A DNA stretch of 64,000 bases from Micrococcales bacterium. GTDB taxonomy: Bacteria > Actinomycetota > Actinomycetes > Actinomycetales > Microbacteriaceae. The DNA lies in assembly GCA_017306245.1 (NCBI GenBank), contig JAFKIY010000006.1, positions 62,001-126,000 on the forward strand, given 5' to 3'. The stretch's first letter is position 1; the number at the start of each line of letters is the position of its first letter. Shown here piece by piece: positions 54,731-63,167 of this stretch. The translations under genes were made by a program, and so were the position numbers. The notes below the pieces were generated by a model. The model worked only from the letters and a program-made list of their open reading frames with translations. It was not told the DNA's origin and did not search any database.

Positions 54731-55105
54731 ATGGGCAAAGCGAGAATCGTCGCGATCGTCGGTCAGGCCGCCGTGCGCATCACCCAGGAATCCGGCACCG
54801 ACGCCGACGAGGCCGCGACCGCTTTGGCCGTGCGGTACCTCCTGCAGGTGCTCGCGGATGCGGCGCCGGGGAACACGGTCGAAGTCCGGGTCCCGCCGCT
54901 GGGCGCCGTGCAGTGCATCGAGGGTCCGAACCACTCGCGCGGCACCCCGCCCAACGTCGTCGAGATGGACGCGGAAACCTGGCTCGCGCTGGCCACCGGC
55001 GCTCTCGCCTGGGCGGATGCGGTGGGCGCCGGCCGGGTGTCGGCATCCGGAACGCGCGCAGACCTCGCCGACGTCCTCCCGCTGGAATGGAATGCGCGAC
55101 AATAG
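54731..55105 (+). CDS. Sterol carrier (SCP2)-family protein, purF-associated
   Basis: 124 residues. ALAVRYLLQVLADAAPGNTVEVRVPPLGAVQCIEG and WLALATGALAWADAV match the small bacterial SCP2-like protein that neighbours purF in actinobacteria. Ligand and role are unknown; sterol binding is only a family label. ATG 54731 is set by the promoter; a GTG at 54728 is in frame. Starts the scp-membrane protein-purF unit. Confidence 0.8.
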   Translation: MGKARIVAIVGQAAVRITQESGTDADEAATALAVRYLLQVLADAAPGNTVEVRVPPLGAVQCIEGPNHSRGTPPNVVEMDAETWLALATGALAWADAVGAGRVSASGTRADLADVLPLEWNARQ

Positions 55106-55109
55106 GAGC

Positions 55110-55466
55110 ATGACCCCGAACGACGCTGGCGAGGAGGAGCGCACGACGGTGACCATCCGGCGCGCACCGAAACTCTCCGTGTTCGTCGTCGTAGGGGCGC
55201 TCCTCGGCTTCCTGGCGACCCTCATCCTGACTTCGCTGTATCCGGCAGACCCGGCGGTCGGATTCGCCGCGTCGCTCGGCTACTTTTCGCTCTACGGGAT
55301 TCCGATCGGATGCGCGGTGGGTGCGCTGATCGCGATCGCCCTTGACATCCGCGCAAGCCGCCGGGCTGTCACCGTGATCGCGGGTAAACTGGCGGTGCGT
55401 TCAGACGAACACGCGCAATCAGGCGACAACTCTTCAGACCACAGCGCACAGCGCAACGAAGGATAG
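55110..55466 (+). CDS. Small membrane protein of unknown function
   Basis: 118 residues with two membrane helices (LSVFVVVGALLGFLATLILTSLY and FSLYGIPIGCAVGALIAIALDI), a charged N-terminus and a hydrophilic tail. AGGAG precedes the ATG, four bases after the SCP2-like stop, and purF follows ten bases on, so it is within the operon. No named domain assigned. Confidence 0.7.
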   Translation: MTPNDAGEEERTTVTIRRAPKLSVFVVVGALLGFLATLILTSLYPADPAVGFAASLGYFSLYGIPIGCAVGALIAIALDIRASRRAVTVIAGKLAVRSDEHAQSGDNSSDHSAQRNEG

Positions 55467-55476
55467 GGGCCCAGTT

Positions 55477-56988
55477 TTGGCCGGTGGCGATGGTCGGCTA
55501 GGTCACGAGTTGCTCCCCGGCGAGCAGGGGCCGCAGGATGCGTGCGGCGTGTTCGGCGTGTGGGCGCCGGGTGAAGAGGTCTCCAAACTCACCTACTTCG
55601 GACTGTACGCTTTGCAGCACCGCGGCCAGGAGTCGGCGGGCATCGCCACGAGCGACGGATCGAAGATTCTCGTCTACAAGGACATGGGCCTCGTGTCGCA
55701 GGTGTTCACGGAGTCCGCGCTCAATACCCTCGTCGGTCACCTGGCGGTCGGCCACACGCGGTATTCGACGACCGGCTCGTCGAGCTGGCAGAACGCTCAG
55801 CCGACGCTCGGGCGCACGGCCGGCGGTACCGTGGCGCTCGGCCACAACGGCAACCTGACGAACACCGTGGAGCTGTTGAATCTCGTGCGGGAGCGGCATC
55901 CCGAACTCGACGGGGAGATCGCCCGCGGAAACACCACGGACACGGCCGTGGTCACCGCGCTGCTCACCGGCGACCTCGACCGCACCCTCGAGGCGACGGC
56001 GATGGAAGTGCTTCCCCTTCTGCAGGGAGCATTCTGTTTCGTCTTCATGGATGAGACGACGCTGTATGCCGCGCGGGATCCGCAAGGCGTGCGCCCGCTT
56101 GTGCTCGGGCGACTGGAGCGCGGCTGGGTGGTGGCGAGCGAGACGGCGGCACTGGATATCGTCGGCGCCGCGTTCGTTCGCGAGGTCGAGCCAGGCGAAC
56201 TCATCGCGATCGACGAGAACGGTCTGCGGTCGCAGCGATTTGCCCCCGAGAAGCGTGCCGGTTGCGTCTTCGAGTACGTGTATCTTGCCAGGCCGGACAC
56301 GACGATCGCCGGACGCGGGGTGCACGAAGCCCGCGTCGAAATGGGGCGGAGGCTCGCAGCCGAGCATCCGGTGCAGGCGGATCTCGTCATCCCCACCCCC
56401 GAGTCGGGAACGCCGGCGGCGATCGGATACGCGGAAGCGTCCGGCATCCCGTACGGGCAGGGCCTCGTGAAGAACGCGTACGTCGGGCGCACGTTCATCC
56501 AGCCGTCGCAGACGATCCGGCAGCGGGGAATCAAGCTCAAGCTCAACCCGTTGCGCGATGTGATCAAGGGCAAGCGGCTTATCGTCGTGGACGATTCGAT
56601 CGTGCGCGGCAACACGCAGCGCGCGCTCGTCGCGATGCTGCGCGAGGCGGGCGCCGCGGAAGTGCACGTGCGGATCTCGAGCCCGCCGATCACGTGGCCG
56701 TGCTTCTACGGGATCGATTTCGCATCCCGCGCCGAGCTGCTCGCGACGGGCCTCACGAACGACGAGATCTGCCAGACGATCGGAGCCGACAGCCTCGGCT
56801 ACCTCTCCGAGGACGGCATGATCGCGTCCACGGAGCAGCCGCGGTCGAGTCTGTGCACGGCCTGTTTCACGGGCAAGTATCCGATTCCGCTGCCGGAGGC
56901 GCACCTCATCGGCAAGAACCTCCTCGAGGGCGACCAGACCGCGCGCGAACTCACCCCCGTCTTCGGCGACCCCGGGCGGCAGGAGTGA
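55477..56988 (+). CDS. purF: Amidophosphoribosyltransferase PurF, Fe-S type with propeptide
   Basis: 503 residues. First step of purine synthesis, PRPP plus glutamine to phosphoribosylamine. A 22-residue propeptide precedes Cys23 in DACGVFGV, the glutaminase nucleophile freed by processing. Cys in RAGCVF, WPCFYG and the CTAC pair match the four 4Fe-4S ligands of the B. subtilis-type enzyme. PRPP site: RLIVVDDSIVRGNTQRALV. TTG start at 55477 behind GGATAGGGG. Confidence 0.97.
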   Translation: MAGGDGRLGHELLPGEQGPQDACGVFGVWAPGEEVSKLTYFGLYALQHRGQESAGIATSDGSKILVYKDMGLVSQVFTESALNTLVGHLAVGHTRYSTTGSSSWQNAQPTLGRTAGGTVALGHNGNLTNTVELLNLVRERHPELDGEIARGNTTDTAVVTALLTGDLDRTLEATAMEVLPLLQGAFCFVFMDETTLYAARDPQGVRPLVLGRLERGWVVASETAALDIVGAAFVREVEPGELIAIDENGLRSQRFAPEKRAGCVFEYVYLARPDTTIAGRGVHEARVEMGRRLAAEHPVQADLVIPTPESGTPAAIGYAEASGIPYGQGLVKNAYVGRTFIQPSQTIRQRGIKLKLNPLRDVIKGKRLIVVDDSIVRGNTQRALVAMLREAGAAEVHVRISSPPITWPCFYGIDFASRAELLATGLTNDEICQTIGADSLGYLSEDGMIASTEQPRSSLCTACFTGKYPIPLPEAHLIGKNLLEGDQTARELTPVFGDPGRQE

Positions 56989-56998
56989 CTTCCACAGA

Positions 56999-57065
56999 TC
57001 CCGCGAAAGTGCACTTGTGGTCGTTCTGCTGGGCTCAAAGCCGCCACAACTGCACACTCGCGGGA
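56999..57065. repeat. Imperfect 22-bp inverted repeat between purF and purM
   Basis: Left arm 56999-57020 and right arm 57044-57065 match at 19 of 22 positions; the outer TCCCGCGA and inner TTGTGG pair perfectly. The loop is 23 bases. It fills nearly the whole gap inside the purine operon and lacks a T-run. It looks like an inserted REP-type palindrome rather than a terminator. Confidence 0.7.
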
Positions 57066-57078
57066 CGGCGGTGGGTGG

Positions 57079-58176
57079 ATGATGAGTGACGCATACGCGG
57101 CGGCGGGCGTGGATACCCGCGCGGGCGACCGTGCCGTGGAGCTGATGAAGGCTGCCGTGGCGAAAACGCACGGGCCGGAGGTGCTCGGCGGCGTCGGAGG
57201 CTTCGCCGGGCTGTTCGACGCGTCGGCGCTCACCCGCTACCGGCATCCGCTGCTCGCCTCGTCGACGGATGGCGTCGGAACGAAGGTCGCGATCGCGCAG
57301 GCGCTCGACAAGCACGACACGATCGGCCAGGACCTCGTCGGCATGGTCGTCGACGACATCGTCGTGGTCGGCGCTCGACCGATGTTTATGACCGACTACA
57401 TCGCGTGCGGCCGGGTCGTGCCCGAACGCATCGCGGACATCGTCGCGGGGATCGCGCGCGCATGCTCTGCCACCGGCACGGCGCTCGTCGGCGGCGAGAC
57501 CGCGGAGCACCCAGGTTTGCTCGGGCCGGACGATTACGACGTCGCGGGCGCCGCGGTCGGCGTGGTGGAGGCGGATGCCGTGCTCGGGCCCGATCGCGTG
57601 CGCGTCGGCGACGTCGTTCTCGCCCTCGCATCCTCCGGCCTGCACAGCAACGGGTTCTCCCTCGTGCGGCACATTCTCGCGGAGCGGAAGATCGCGTACG
57701 CGGATGTCTCGGAGGAGCTCGGTGGCGTGATCGGCGAGGTGCTCCTCGAGCCCACTCGCCTCTACACGTCCGCGCTGCTGCGCGTCCTGGAGCGCTCGCC
57801 GGACGGCGTGCACGCCCTCAGCCACGTCACGGGTGGTGGCATCGCCGCGAACCTCGCGCGGGTCCTGCCGGTGGGAAGCTGGACCGAGGTGGACCGCGGC
57901 ACATGGTCGCCTGACCCGGTGTTCCGCGTCCTGTCGGAGCTGGCCGGCACCGCGCTCAAGTCTGCGGAGGGCACCTGGAATCTCGGGATCGGCATGATCG
58001 CCGTGGTGGATCCGGCAGCTGAAGAGGCGATCATCCGGCAGCTGGCTGCCGACGGCATCCGTGCCTGGCCGGTCGGGACGGTGTCAACGACCGCGCGCGA
58101 CCTCGACGGATTCGAGCAGGGCGCGAAAGGGGTCGACGGCGGTGCCGTGCGACTCGTCGGGGACTATCTCACCTGA
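57079..58176 (+). CDS. purM: Phosphoribosylformylglycinamidine cyclo-ligase PurM
   Basis: 365 residues. Closes the imidazole ring, FGAM to AIR. AGVDTRAGDRAVELMK, GGFAGLFD, STDGVGTKVAIA, GMVVDDIVVVGARPMFMTDYIACG and VTGGGIAANLARVLP are family signatures. Two adjacent ATG codons, 57079 and 57082. Downstream of purF across the inverted repeat. Confidence 0.97.
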   Translation: MMSDAYAAAGVDTRAGDRAVELMKAAVAKTHGPEVLGGVGGFAGLFDASALTRYRHPLLASSTDGVGTKVAIAQALDKHDTIGQDLVGMVVDDIVVVGARPMFMTDYIACGRVVPERIADIVAGIARACSATGTALVGGETAEHPGLLGPDDYDVAGAAVGVVEADAVLGPDRVRVGDVVLALASSGLHSNGFSLVRHILAERKIAYADVSEELGGVIGEVLLEPTRLYTSALLRVLERSPDGVHALSHVTGGGIAANLARVLPVGSWTEVDRGTWSPDPVFRVLSELAGTALKSAEGTWNLGIGMIAVVDPAAEEAIIRQLAADGIRAWPVGTVSTTARDLDGFEQGAKGVDGGAVRLVGDYLT

Positions 58177-58212
58177 CATCAACAGTACGATCGCCTGCGG
58201 AGGATTGGCCGG

Positions 58213-58404
58213 TCAGGCGCGCGTGCCGCCGCCCTGTTCGGCGTCTTCACCAGCGTGGCTGTATTCGGGCCACTTCTCCATGGCTTCGTTCTGCTCGGCA
58301 TGGGTGAGCTCGCGCTCGAGCGCGTCGTAGTTGGTGTTCGGGCTGAAGTATTTCAGCTCCCTGGCAACCTTGGTGTGCTTTGCCTTCTGGCGACCACGTC
58401 CCAC
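58213..58404 (-). CDS. DUF3073 family small protein
   Basis: 63 residues. MGRGRQKAKHTKVARELKYFSPNTNYDALERELT is the actinobacterial DUF3073 signature; the tail is acidic. Function unknown; commonly found beside purM. GTG start with AAAGGGGG upstream. Convergent with purM. Confidence 0.92.
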   Translation of the reverse strand: MGRGRQKAKHTKVARELKYFSPNTNYDALERELTHAEQNEAMEKWPEYSHAGEDAEQGGGTRA

Positions 58405-58534
58405 GGGTTACCCCCTTTACGATTCCAGACTGAGTACACACGATGGTGCTCAGAACTCGCTTACAAGGATTGCAAAACTAACTGCCAACTTTAGCATGAG
58501 GCCGGTGCATGGGGGCGCCCTGCGGGAGTCCGGG

Positions 58535-58540
58535 TAACGT
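58535..58540 (+). promoter_or_regulatory. -10 of the flavoprotein monooxygenase-like gene, leaderless
   Basis: TAACGT, six bases before GTG 58547; no ribosome site. Confidence 0.45.
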
Positions 58541-58546
58541 AACGGT

Positions 58547-59644
58547 GTGAGCGTCACTCCTTCCCACCCCTCAGTCGTGGTGATCGGCGGCGGCCAGGCC
58601 GGGCTTTCCGTGTCGTTCTACCTGAAACGGCTGGGGCTGGAGCCCGGAACGGACTTCGTCGTGTTCGATCGCGGGCCCGGCACGGGCGGCGCATGGCAGC
58701 TCCGCTGGGAGGCTCTGCGGGTGGGGTCGGCGCACCGCATCAACGATTTGCCCGGAATGGATGCGCTCGGGATCTCCTTCGAGAACGCGGACCGGACGCT
58801 GCCGGCGAAGGACGTCGTCGCCGATTTCTACCGGCAGTACGAGGACTACTACGAACTGCGGATCGTGCGTCCCGCGAACGTGCGCTCGGTGTCCAACCGC
58901 GGGCTGGACCTCGCCGTCGAGTACACGGACGGCCAGGGCGCGCGTCATGAACTCCTCACCGACGTGCTCGTGAATGCGACCGGCACCTGGGGCTCCCCGT
59001 TCATCCCGTGGTATCCGGGCCTCGATTCGTTCGCGGGACGGCACGTGCACACGAGCGACTACACCTCGGCGGAGGAGTTTCGGGGAAAGAAAGTGGTCGT
59101 GGTCGGCGGCGGGACGTCCGCGATCGGGTTCCTCCTCGAGCTGGAGGACGTTGGCGCGGAAATCGCCTGGGTGAGCCGACGCCCGATCGAGTTTCTCGAC
59201 GAGAGCGAGTTGAACCTCGAGGCCCGCGAATCGTCGGTTGCGAAACAGGATGAGGCGGCGAGGGCCGGTCGCGCACTTCCCAGCATCGTGAGCGGCACCG
59301 GGGTTCCGCGCACGCGTCGGATCCAGGCTGCGATCGACCGGGGCCTTCTCGTCGCGAAGCCGATGTTCGCCTCCATCGAGCCGGACGGCGTGCGGTGGGA
59401 GGACGGAACATTCCAGAAAGCGGATGCGATTCTGTGGTCCACCGGGTTCCGACCGGAGCTGCGGCACCTCGCGCCGCTCAAGCTGCGCGAGAAAGAGGGA
59501 GGCGTCACGGTCGGCGACGGTTCATCGTGGAAGGACAGCCGAATATTCTTTGCCGGTTATGGACCGCAGGCGAGCACGATCGGCGCGAACCGCGCCGGTC
59601 GCCAGATCGCCCGCCAGGTGATCGCGACTCTCAGCAACCTTTGA
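58547..59644 (+). CDS. FAD/NAD(P)-binding flavoprotein (CzcO/YhhX-like monooxygenase)
   Basis: 365 residues. VVVIGGGQAGLSVSFYLKRLG is the FAD motif, GKKVVVVGGGTSAIGFLLELEDVGAEIAWVSRR the NADPH motif, and LWSTGFRPELRHL closes the C-terminal site. Pattern of single-component flavoprotein monooxygenases of the CzcO group; substrate unknown. GTG start. Convergent with the PLP enzyme. Confidence 0.87.
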   Translation: MSVTPSHPSVVVIGGGQAGLSVSFYLKRLGLEPGTDFVVFDRGPGTGGAWQLRWEALRVGSAHRINDLPGMDALGISFENADRTLPAKDVVADFYRQYEDYYELRIVRPANVRSVSNRGLDLAVEYTDGQGARHELLTDVLVNATGTWGSPFIPWYPGLDSFAGRHVHTSDYTSAEEFRGKKVVVVGGGTSAIGFLLELEDVGAEIAWVSRRPIEFLDESELNLEARESSVAKQDEAARAGRALPSIVSGTGVPRTRRIQAAIDRGLLVAKPMFASIEPDGVRWEDGTFQKADAILWSTGFRPELRHLAPLKLREKEGGVTVGDGSSWKDSRIFFAGYGPQASTIGANRAGRQIARQVIATLSNL

Positions 59645-59656
59645 CGGCCGACCCGG

Positions 59657-60874
59657 TCACGCCGAGAGGAAGTCCGCGAGTCCGGCGAGCAGCCGGTCCA
59701 CGTCGTCGCTGTTCGTGTATGGGGCGAGGCCGACCCGCAGACCGCCGTCGTCGCCGAGCCCGAGCCGCCGGCTCGCCTCCAGCGCATAGAAGTTCGACGA
59801 CGGTGCGTCCACGTCGCGGGCGGCGAGAAACCGGGTGGCGTCGGTCATGTTCCGACCGGCTATGGTGAGCAGCAGCGTTGGCGTGCGATGCGCCGCTCGC
59901 GAATGCACCGTCACGCCGGGCAGGGTTGCGAGTCCCTGTTCCAGTCGGGCCAGCAGCGCGTCTTCGTGTTCTTCGAGGCGCGAGAACGCGTCGACGAGTT
60001 GGCCGCGGCGAGGCGCACCCGCGGGCTTCGCTCCCCCGCGCTCGCCGCCGATCGTCGACAGGTAGTCGACCGCCGCGGCCACCCCGGCCAGCAACTCGTA
60101 GGGAAGCGTCCCGAACTCGAACCGTTCGGGCACCTCGTTGGTTGACGGGAGCAACTTGTCGGGCTGGAGAGACTCGAGCATCGCCGGCGAGGCGATGAGC
60201 GCGCCGAGGTGCGGGCCCAGGAACTTGTACGGCGAGCACGAGTAGAAGTCGGCGCCGAGCGCGTTCATGTCCGCCGCGGCATGTGCCGTGAAGTGCACGC
60301 CGTCCACATAGACCACAGCGCCGGCAGCGTGGGCCCGCGCGGCGATCGAGGCGACCGGCGGCTTCGTGCCGATGAGGTTGGATGCCGCGGTCACGGCGAC
60401 GAGTTTCGTCCGGTCGGACAGGACGGTGCCGATGTTGTCGAGCTCGGAAGTTTCCGGGTCGAAGTCGAGCCAGCGCACGGTGGCACCCGCGCGTGCGGCC
60501 GCCTGCACCCACGGGCGGACGTTCGAATCGTGGTCGAGGCGGGTGACGACGACTTCGTCCCCGGCTTTCCACGACCGCGAAATCCACCGCGAGAAGTCGT
60601 AGCAGAGCTGGGTTGCGCTCCGGCCGAAAACGACGCCGCCCGCTTCGCCGCCGACGAGGTCCGCGATGGCCGCCCTGGCATCCGCGACCGTCCTCTCGGC
60701 GTTCGCCTCACCTGCCGTCACGGTCCCGCGGTTCGAGAGGGGTGAGCTCAGCGTCGCGGAGATCGCGTCGATCACCTGCCGCGGGGTTTGGGTTCCGCCC
60801 GGGCCGTCGAAGTGGGCGGAACCGTTCACGAGTGCGGGGAAGTCTCCGCGAACCGCGTCGATGTCATAGCTCAT
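59657..60874 (-). CDS. Cysteine desulfurase-like class V aminotransferase
   Basis: 405 residues, fold type I PLP enzyme. VYVDGVHFTAHAAADMNALGADFYSCSPYKFLGPHLGAL contains the PLP-ring Asp and the Schiff-base Lys in SPYKFLGPH. FDGPGGTQTPRQVIDAI at the N-terminus is typical of the TIGR01976 cysteine desulfurase-like group, whose activity is often unproven; no Fe-S scaffold genes adjoin. ATG 60874 follows TAGATT by six bases. Confidence 0.88.
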   Translation of the reverse strand: MSYDIDAVRGDFPALVNGSAHFDGPGGTQTPRQVIDAISATLSSPLSNRGTVTAGEANAERTVADARAAIADLVGGEAGGVVFGRSATQLCYDFSRWISRSWKAGDEVVVTRLDHDSNVRPWVQAAARAGATVRWLDFDPETSELDNIGTVLSDRTKLVAVTAASNLIGTKPPVASIAARAHAAGAVVYVDGVHFTAHAAADMNALGADFYSCSPYKFLGPHLGALIASPAMLESLQPDKLLPSTNEVPERFEFGTLPYELLAGVAAAVDYLSTIGGERGGAKPAGAPRRGQLVDAFSRLEEHEDALLARLEQGLATLPGVTVHSRAAHRTPTLLLTIAGRNMTDATRFLAARDVDAPSSNFYALEASRRLGLGDDGGLRVGLAPYTNSDDVDRLLAGLADFLSA

Positions 60875-60880
60875 GACTCG

Positions 60881-60886
60881 AATCTA
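60881..60886 (-). promoter_or_regulatory. -10 of the cysteine desulfurase-like gene, leaderless
   Basis: TAGATT on the minus strand, six bases before the ATG at 60874. Confidence 0.5.
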
Positions 60887-60927
60887 GCCGTCGGATCGCC
60901 AGGATGTTCACCGAGTGTGCTTCGGTG

Positions 60928-62970
60928 TCACCGCACTTCGATGGTGGCGCCGGACGCCGCGGCGACCTCGCCGTCCGGAGTGACCCGGATGGACACGGTC
61001 GAGCCGTGGAACCGGATTCCGGACACGTCGAGCAGGCCGACCATCCCCGACGGCGAAACACGCAGGACATCCTCCTGGGAGTTCGCGTCGAGACCGAGAA
61101 TGCTGGCGAGCACGGAGACGGCCGCGGCGGCCGACCACGCCTGCGGGCGGCATGCGGCCGGATACGGGACCGGGACGGCCAGTCGCGTCGCCGTGTCCCC
61201 GGAGTGCAGCTCGGGCATCCGGAAGTCGAATCCGCTCGCCGCCGAAAGGAGCCCGGAGATCAGGGATGCGGCCTCTGCGGCGTGACCCTCGCGCACCAGC
61301 CCGGCAATGGCGATCGCCGTATCGTGCGTCCAGACGCTGCCGCCGTGGTAGCTGAGGGGCCAGTAACCGGTGGAGTCGGTGGACATGGTTCGCAGGCCGA
61401 AGCCCGAATTCAGTTCGGGTGATGCGAGCCGCCGCGCGACCAGTCCGGCCTGCCGCTCATCGAGGAGTCCGGTGCCGAGGAGGTGGCCGAGGTTGCTCGC
61501 GACCGTATCCACCGGCCGCTTTGCGGCGTCGAGCGCGATCGCGGGGTAGTCGCCGTCCGGCGAGGCGATCCAAAACGTTTCGTGGAACTTCGCCTTGAGC
61601 GCGGACGCCCAGTCGCGCCATTCCTCCGCGCCGTCGAGGCCGAAGTGCTCGAGCAGGTCAGCGCCGTGCGTCGCCGCTTCGTACGCGTAGGCCTGCACTT
61701 CGCACAGCGCGATCGGGCCTTCGGCGAGCGCGCCGCTGCGCCACTGCACGGAGTCGCCCGAGTCCTTCCAGCCCTGATTGGCGAGGCCGTGCCCGGTGTG
61801 GTCGATGTATTCGAGCAGGCCGTCGCCGTCCGCATCGCCGTAGTCGCGCATCCAGCCGAGTGCCGCGACGAGATTCGGCAGGAGTTCGCGCACGTGCTCG
61901 TCGGCTAGGCCCCACCGCCAGGCATCGTGCAGGAGGCACACCCACAACGCCGTGGCATCGACGGTGCCGTAGTAGAGCGGGGGAAGCGCAATCGCCTCGT
62001 CCGGAATGTGCAGGGTCTCTCTGCGCAACTCGTGCATGATCTTGCCCGGCTGCTCGGCGCTCGCCGAGACGTCGTTGGTTCCCTGCAACCCGCCGAGCAC
62101 GCGCAGGGTGTCGTGCGCGAGTTCGGTTCCGAGGGGAAGCATGAATCGCGCTGCCCACAGGGAGTCGCGGCCGAACAGCGTGAAGAACCAGGGTGCGCCG
62201 GCGGCGAGGAAGACGAGGTCGGGTTCGGCGACCGTGGCCATGCGCAGCGCGTCCAGGTCGCCGAGGGCGGTGTCGAGCCAGCGGGGCAGCCGGTCGTCGT
62301 CGGCGTCGAGGACCGGTACCGACCAACGCGGCGGGGACTCGACCCCGGTGACGACGGCCTGCTCGTCCGAGGCGGTGATCGTCCAGGTCACGCTGGTTTC
62401 GCCGTGCGGAGGAATCTCCAGGGGCCAGGAGATCTCGATTCGTTCCTCGGACACCTGCACGAGGGAACCGGGAGCGTCCACCCGCGCGTGCACCGAGCTG
62501 TTCGACCACGTTGCGGAGGTACCGAGCACCTCTACTGCCGGTTTGGCGGATGCTTCGATGCCGGCTTTGACTGCGTCCATTTCGCTGAGATCGGCGGCGA
62601 GGGTGACCACGGCATCCGTCGTGATGGGCGTGTCGAGGTGCGAGGACACGGTGAGCGTTTCGCGGATCGTGGTCGCGGTCGCCGTTCTGGTGTGGTTGAG
62701 GCGCACCTTGGGGTCCGCGGCGCGATCGTCGAGATGGCGCAGCAGGGTGACGAACGTCATGGAGTCGGCGCCGAGCGTCTCGGTGGCAATGTGTTCGCCG
62801 TCGGCGCCGCCAACCCGCGCAGTCAGGCGCGACACGACCCGGACATCCGAGAAGTAGAGCCCGTGGATGGGTGCGGTTCCGAGGGATCCGTCGCGCGAAG
62901 ACCACGCTTGGGTGGGGGCCCGCAGCACGACGAGTTCGTTGTGGAGAAGGGGCTGCAAAGGTGCTGACAT
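60928..62970 (-). CDS. Amylo-alpha-1,6-glucosidase / glycogen-debranching-type GH
   Basis: 680 residues. N-terminal beta-sandwich domain (GDE_N_bis type, about 8-200, with HGLYFSDVRVVSRLT) and an (alpha/alpha)6 barrel (about 245-620) carrying FFTLFGRDSLWAARFMLPLG, DADGDGLLEYIDHTGHGLANQGWKDSGDS and WPLSYHGGSVWTHDTAIAIAG. Family members remove alpha-1,6 glucose or act on related oligosaccharides. Cytosolic. AGGAG upstream of the ATG. Divergent from the LacI regulator, which probably controls it. Confidence 0.88.
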   Translation of the reverse strand: MSAPLQPLLHNELVVLRAPTQAWSSRDGSLGTAPIHGLYFSDVRVVSRLTARVGGADGEHIATETLGADSMTFVTLLRHLDDRAADPKVRLNHTRTATATTIRETLTVSSHLDTPITTDAVVTLAADLSEMDAVKAGIEASAKPAVEVLGTSATWSNSSVHARVDAPGSLVQVSEERIEISWPLEIPPHGETSVTWTITASDEQAVVTGVESPPRWSVPVLDADDDRLPRWLDTALGDLDALRMATVAEPDLVFLAAGAPWFFTLFGRDSLWAARFMLPLGTELAHDTLRVLGGLQGTNDVSASAEQPGKIMHELRRETLHIPDEAIALPPLYYGTVDATALWVCLLHDAWRWGLADEHVRELLPNLVAALGWMRDYGDADGDGLLEYIDHTGHGLANQGWKDSGDSVQWRSGALAEGPIALCEVQAYAYEAATHGADLLEHFGLDGAEEWRDWASALKAKFHETFWIASPDGDYPAIALDAAKRPVDTVASNLGHLLGTGLLDERQAGLVARRLASPELNSGFGLRTMSTDSTGYWPLSYHGGSVWTHDTAIAIAGLVREGHAAEAASLISGLLSAASGFDFRMPELHSGDTATRLAVPVPYPAACRPQAWSAAAAVSVLASILGLDANSQEDVLRVSPSGMVGLLDVSGIRFHGSTVSIRVTPDGEVAAASGATIEVR

Positions 62971-63036
62971 GCGACTTCCGCTGCTCCTCGCTCGTGTCAG
63001 GTGTTGGTCGCTCGAACGTCTCCGGCAGAAAAGTCA

Positions 63037-63146
63037 TTGACTTTCGATTCGCTTGAGGTAATGTAACACCAAGAATTTGAACGATCAAACAAAATCGACG
63101 CGGTAATGACGGCTCGCCCGCCGGCACAGATACTTGAACGATCAAA
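63037..63146 (+). promoter_or_regulatory. lacI-type promoter and two operator copies
   Basis: TTGACT (63037-63042) and TAATGT (63059-63064), 16 bases apart, form a probable promoter. TTTGAACGATCAAA at 63076-63089 and CTTGAACGATCAAA at 63133-63146 are near-identical palindromes with a central CG, typical of LacI-family operators, 57 bp centre to centre. They lie downstream of the promoter and before the regulator gene, and upstream of the divergent glycosidase gene. Confidence 0.7.
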
Positions 63147-63167
63147 TCTCAAGGATGAGGAGGCGCA

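Noticed and set aside
55498..57825. 775-codon minus-strand open frame
   Set aside because: Opposite purF and purM, which have complete family motifs; the translation is low-complexity Arg/Asp/His-rich.
41843..58200. Purine riboswitch or PurR-type boxes before the pur genes
   Set aside because: The gaps before purL, purS, purD, purF and purM are too short or show no aptamer-like core, and no shared palindrome was found by eye.
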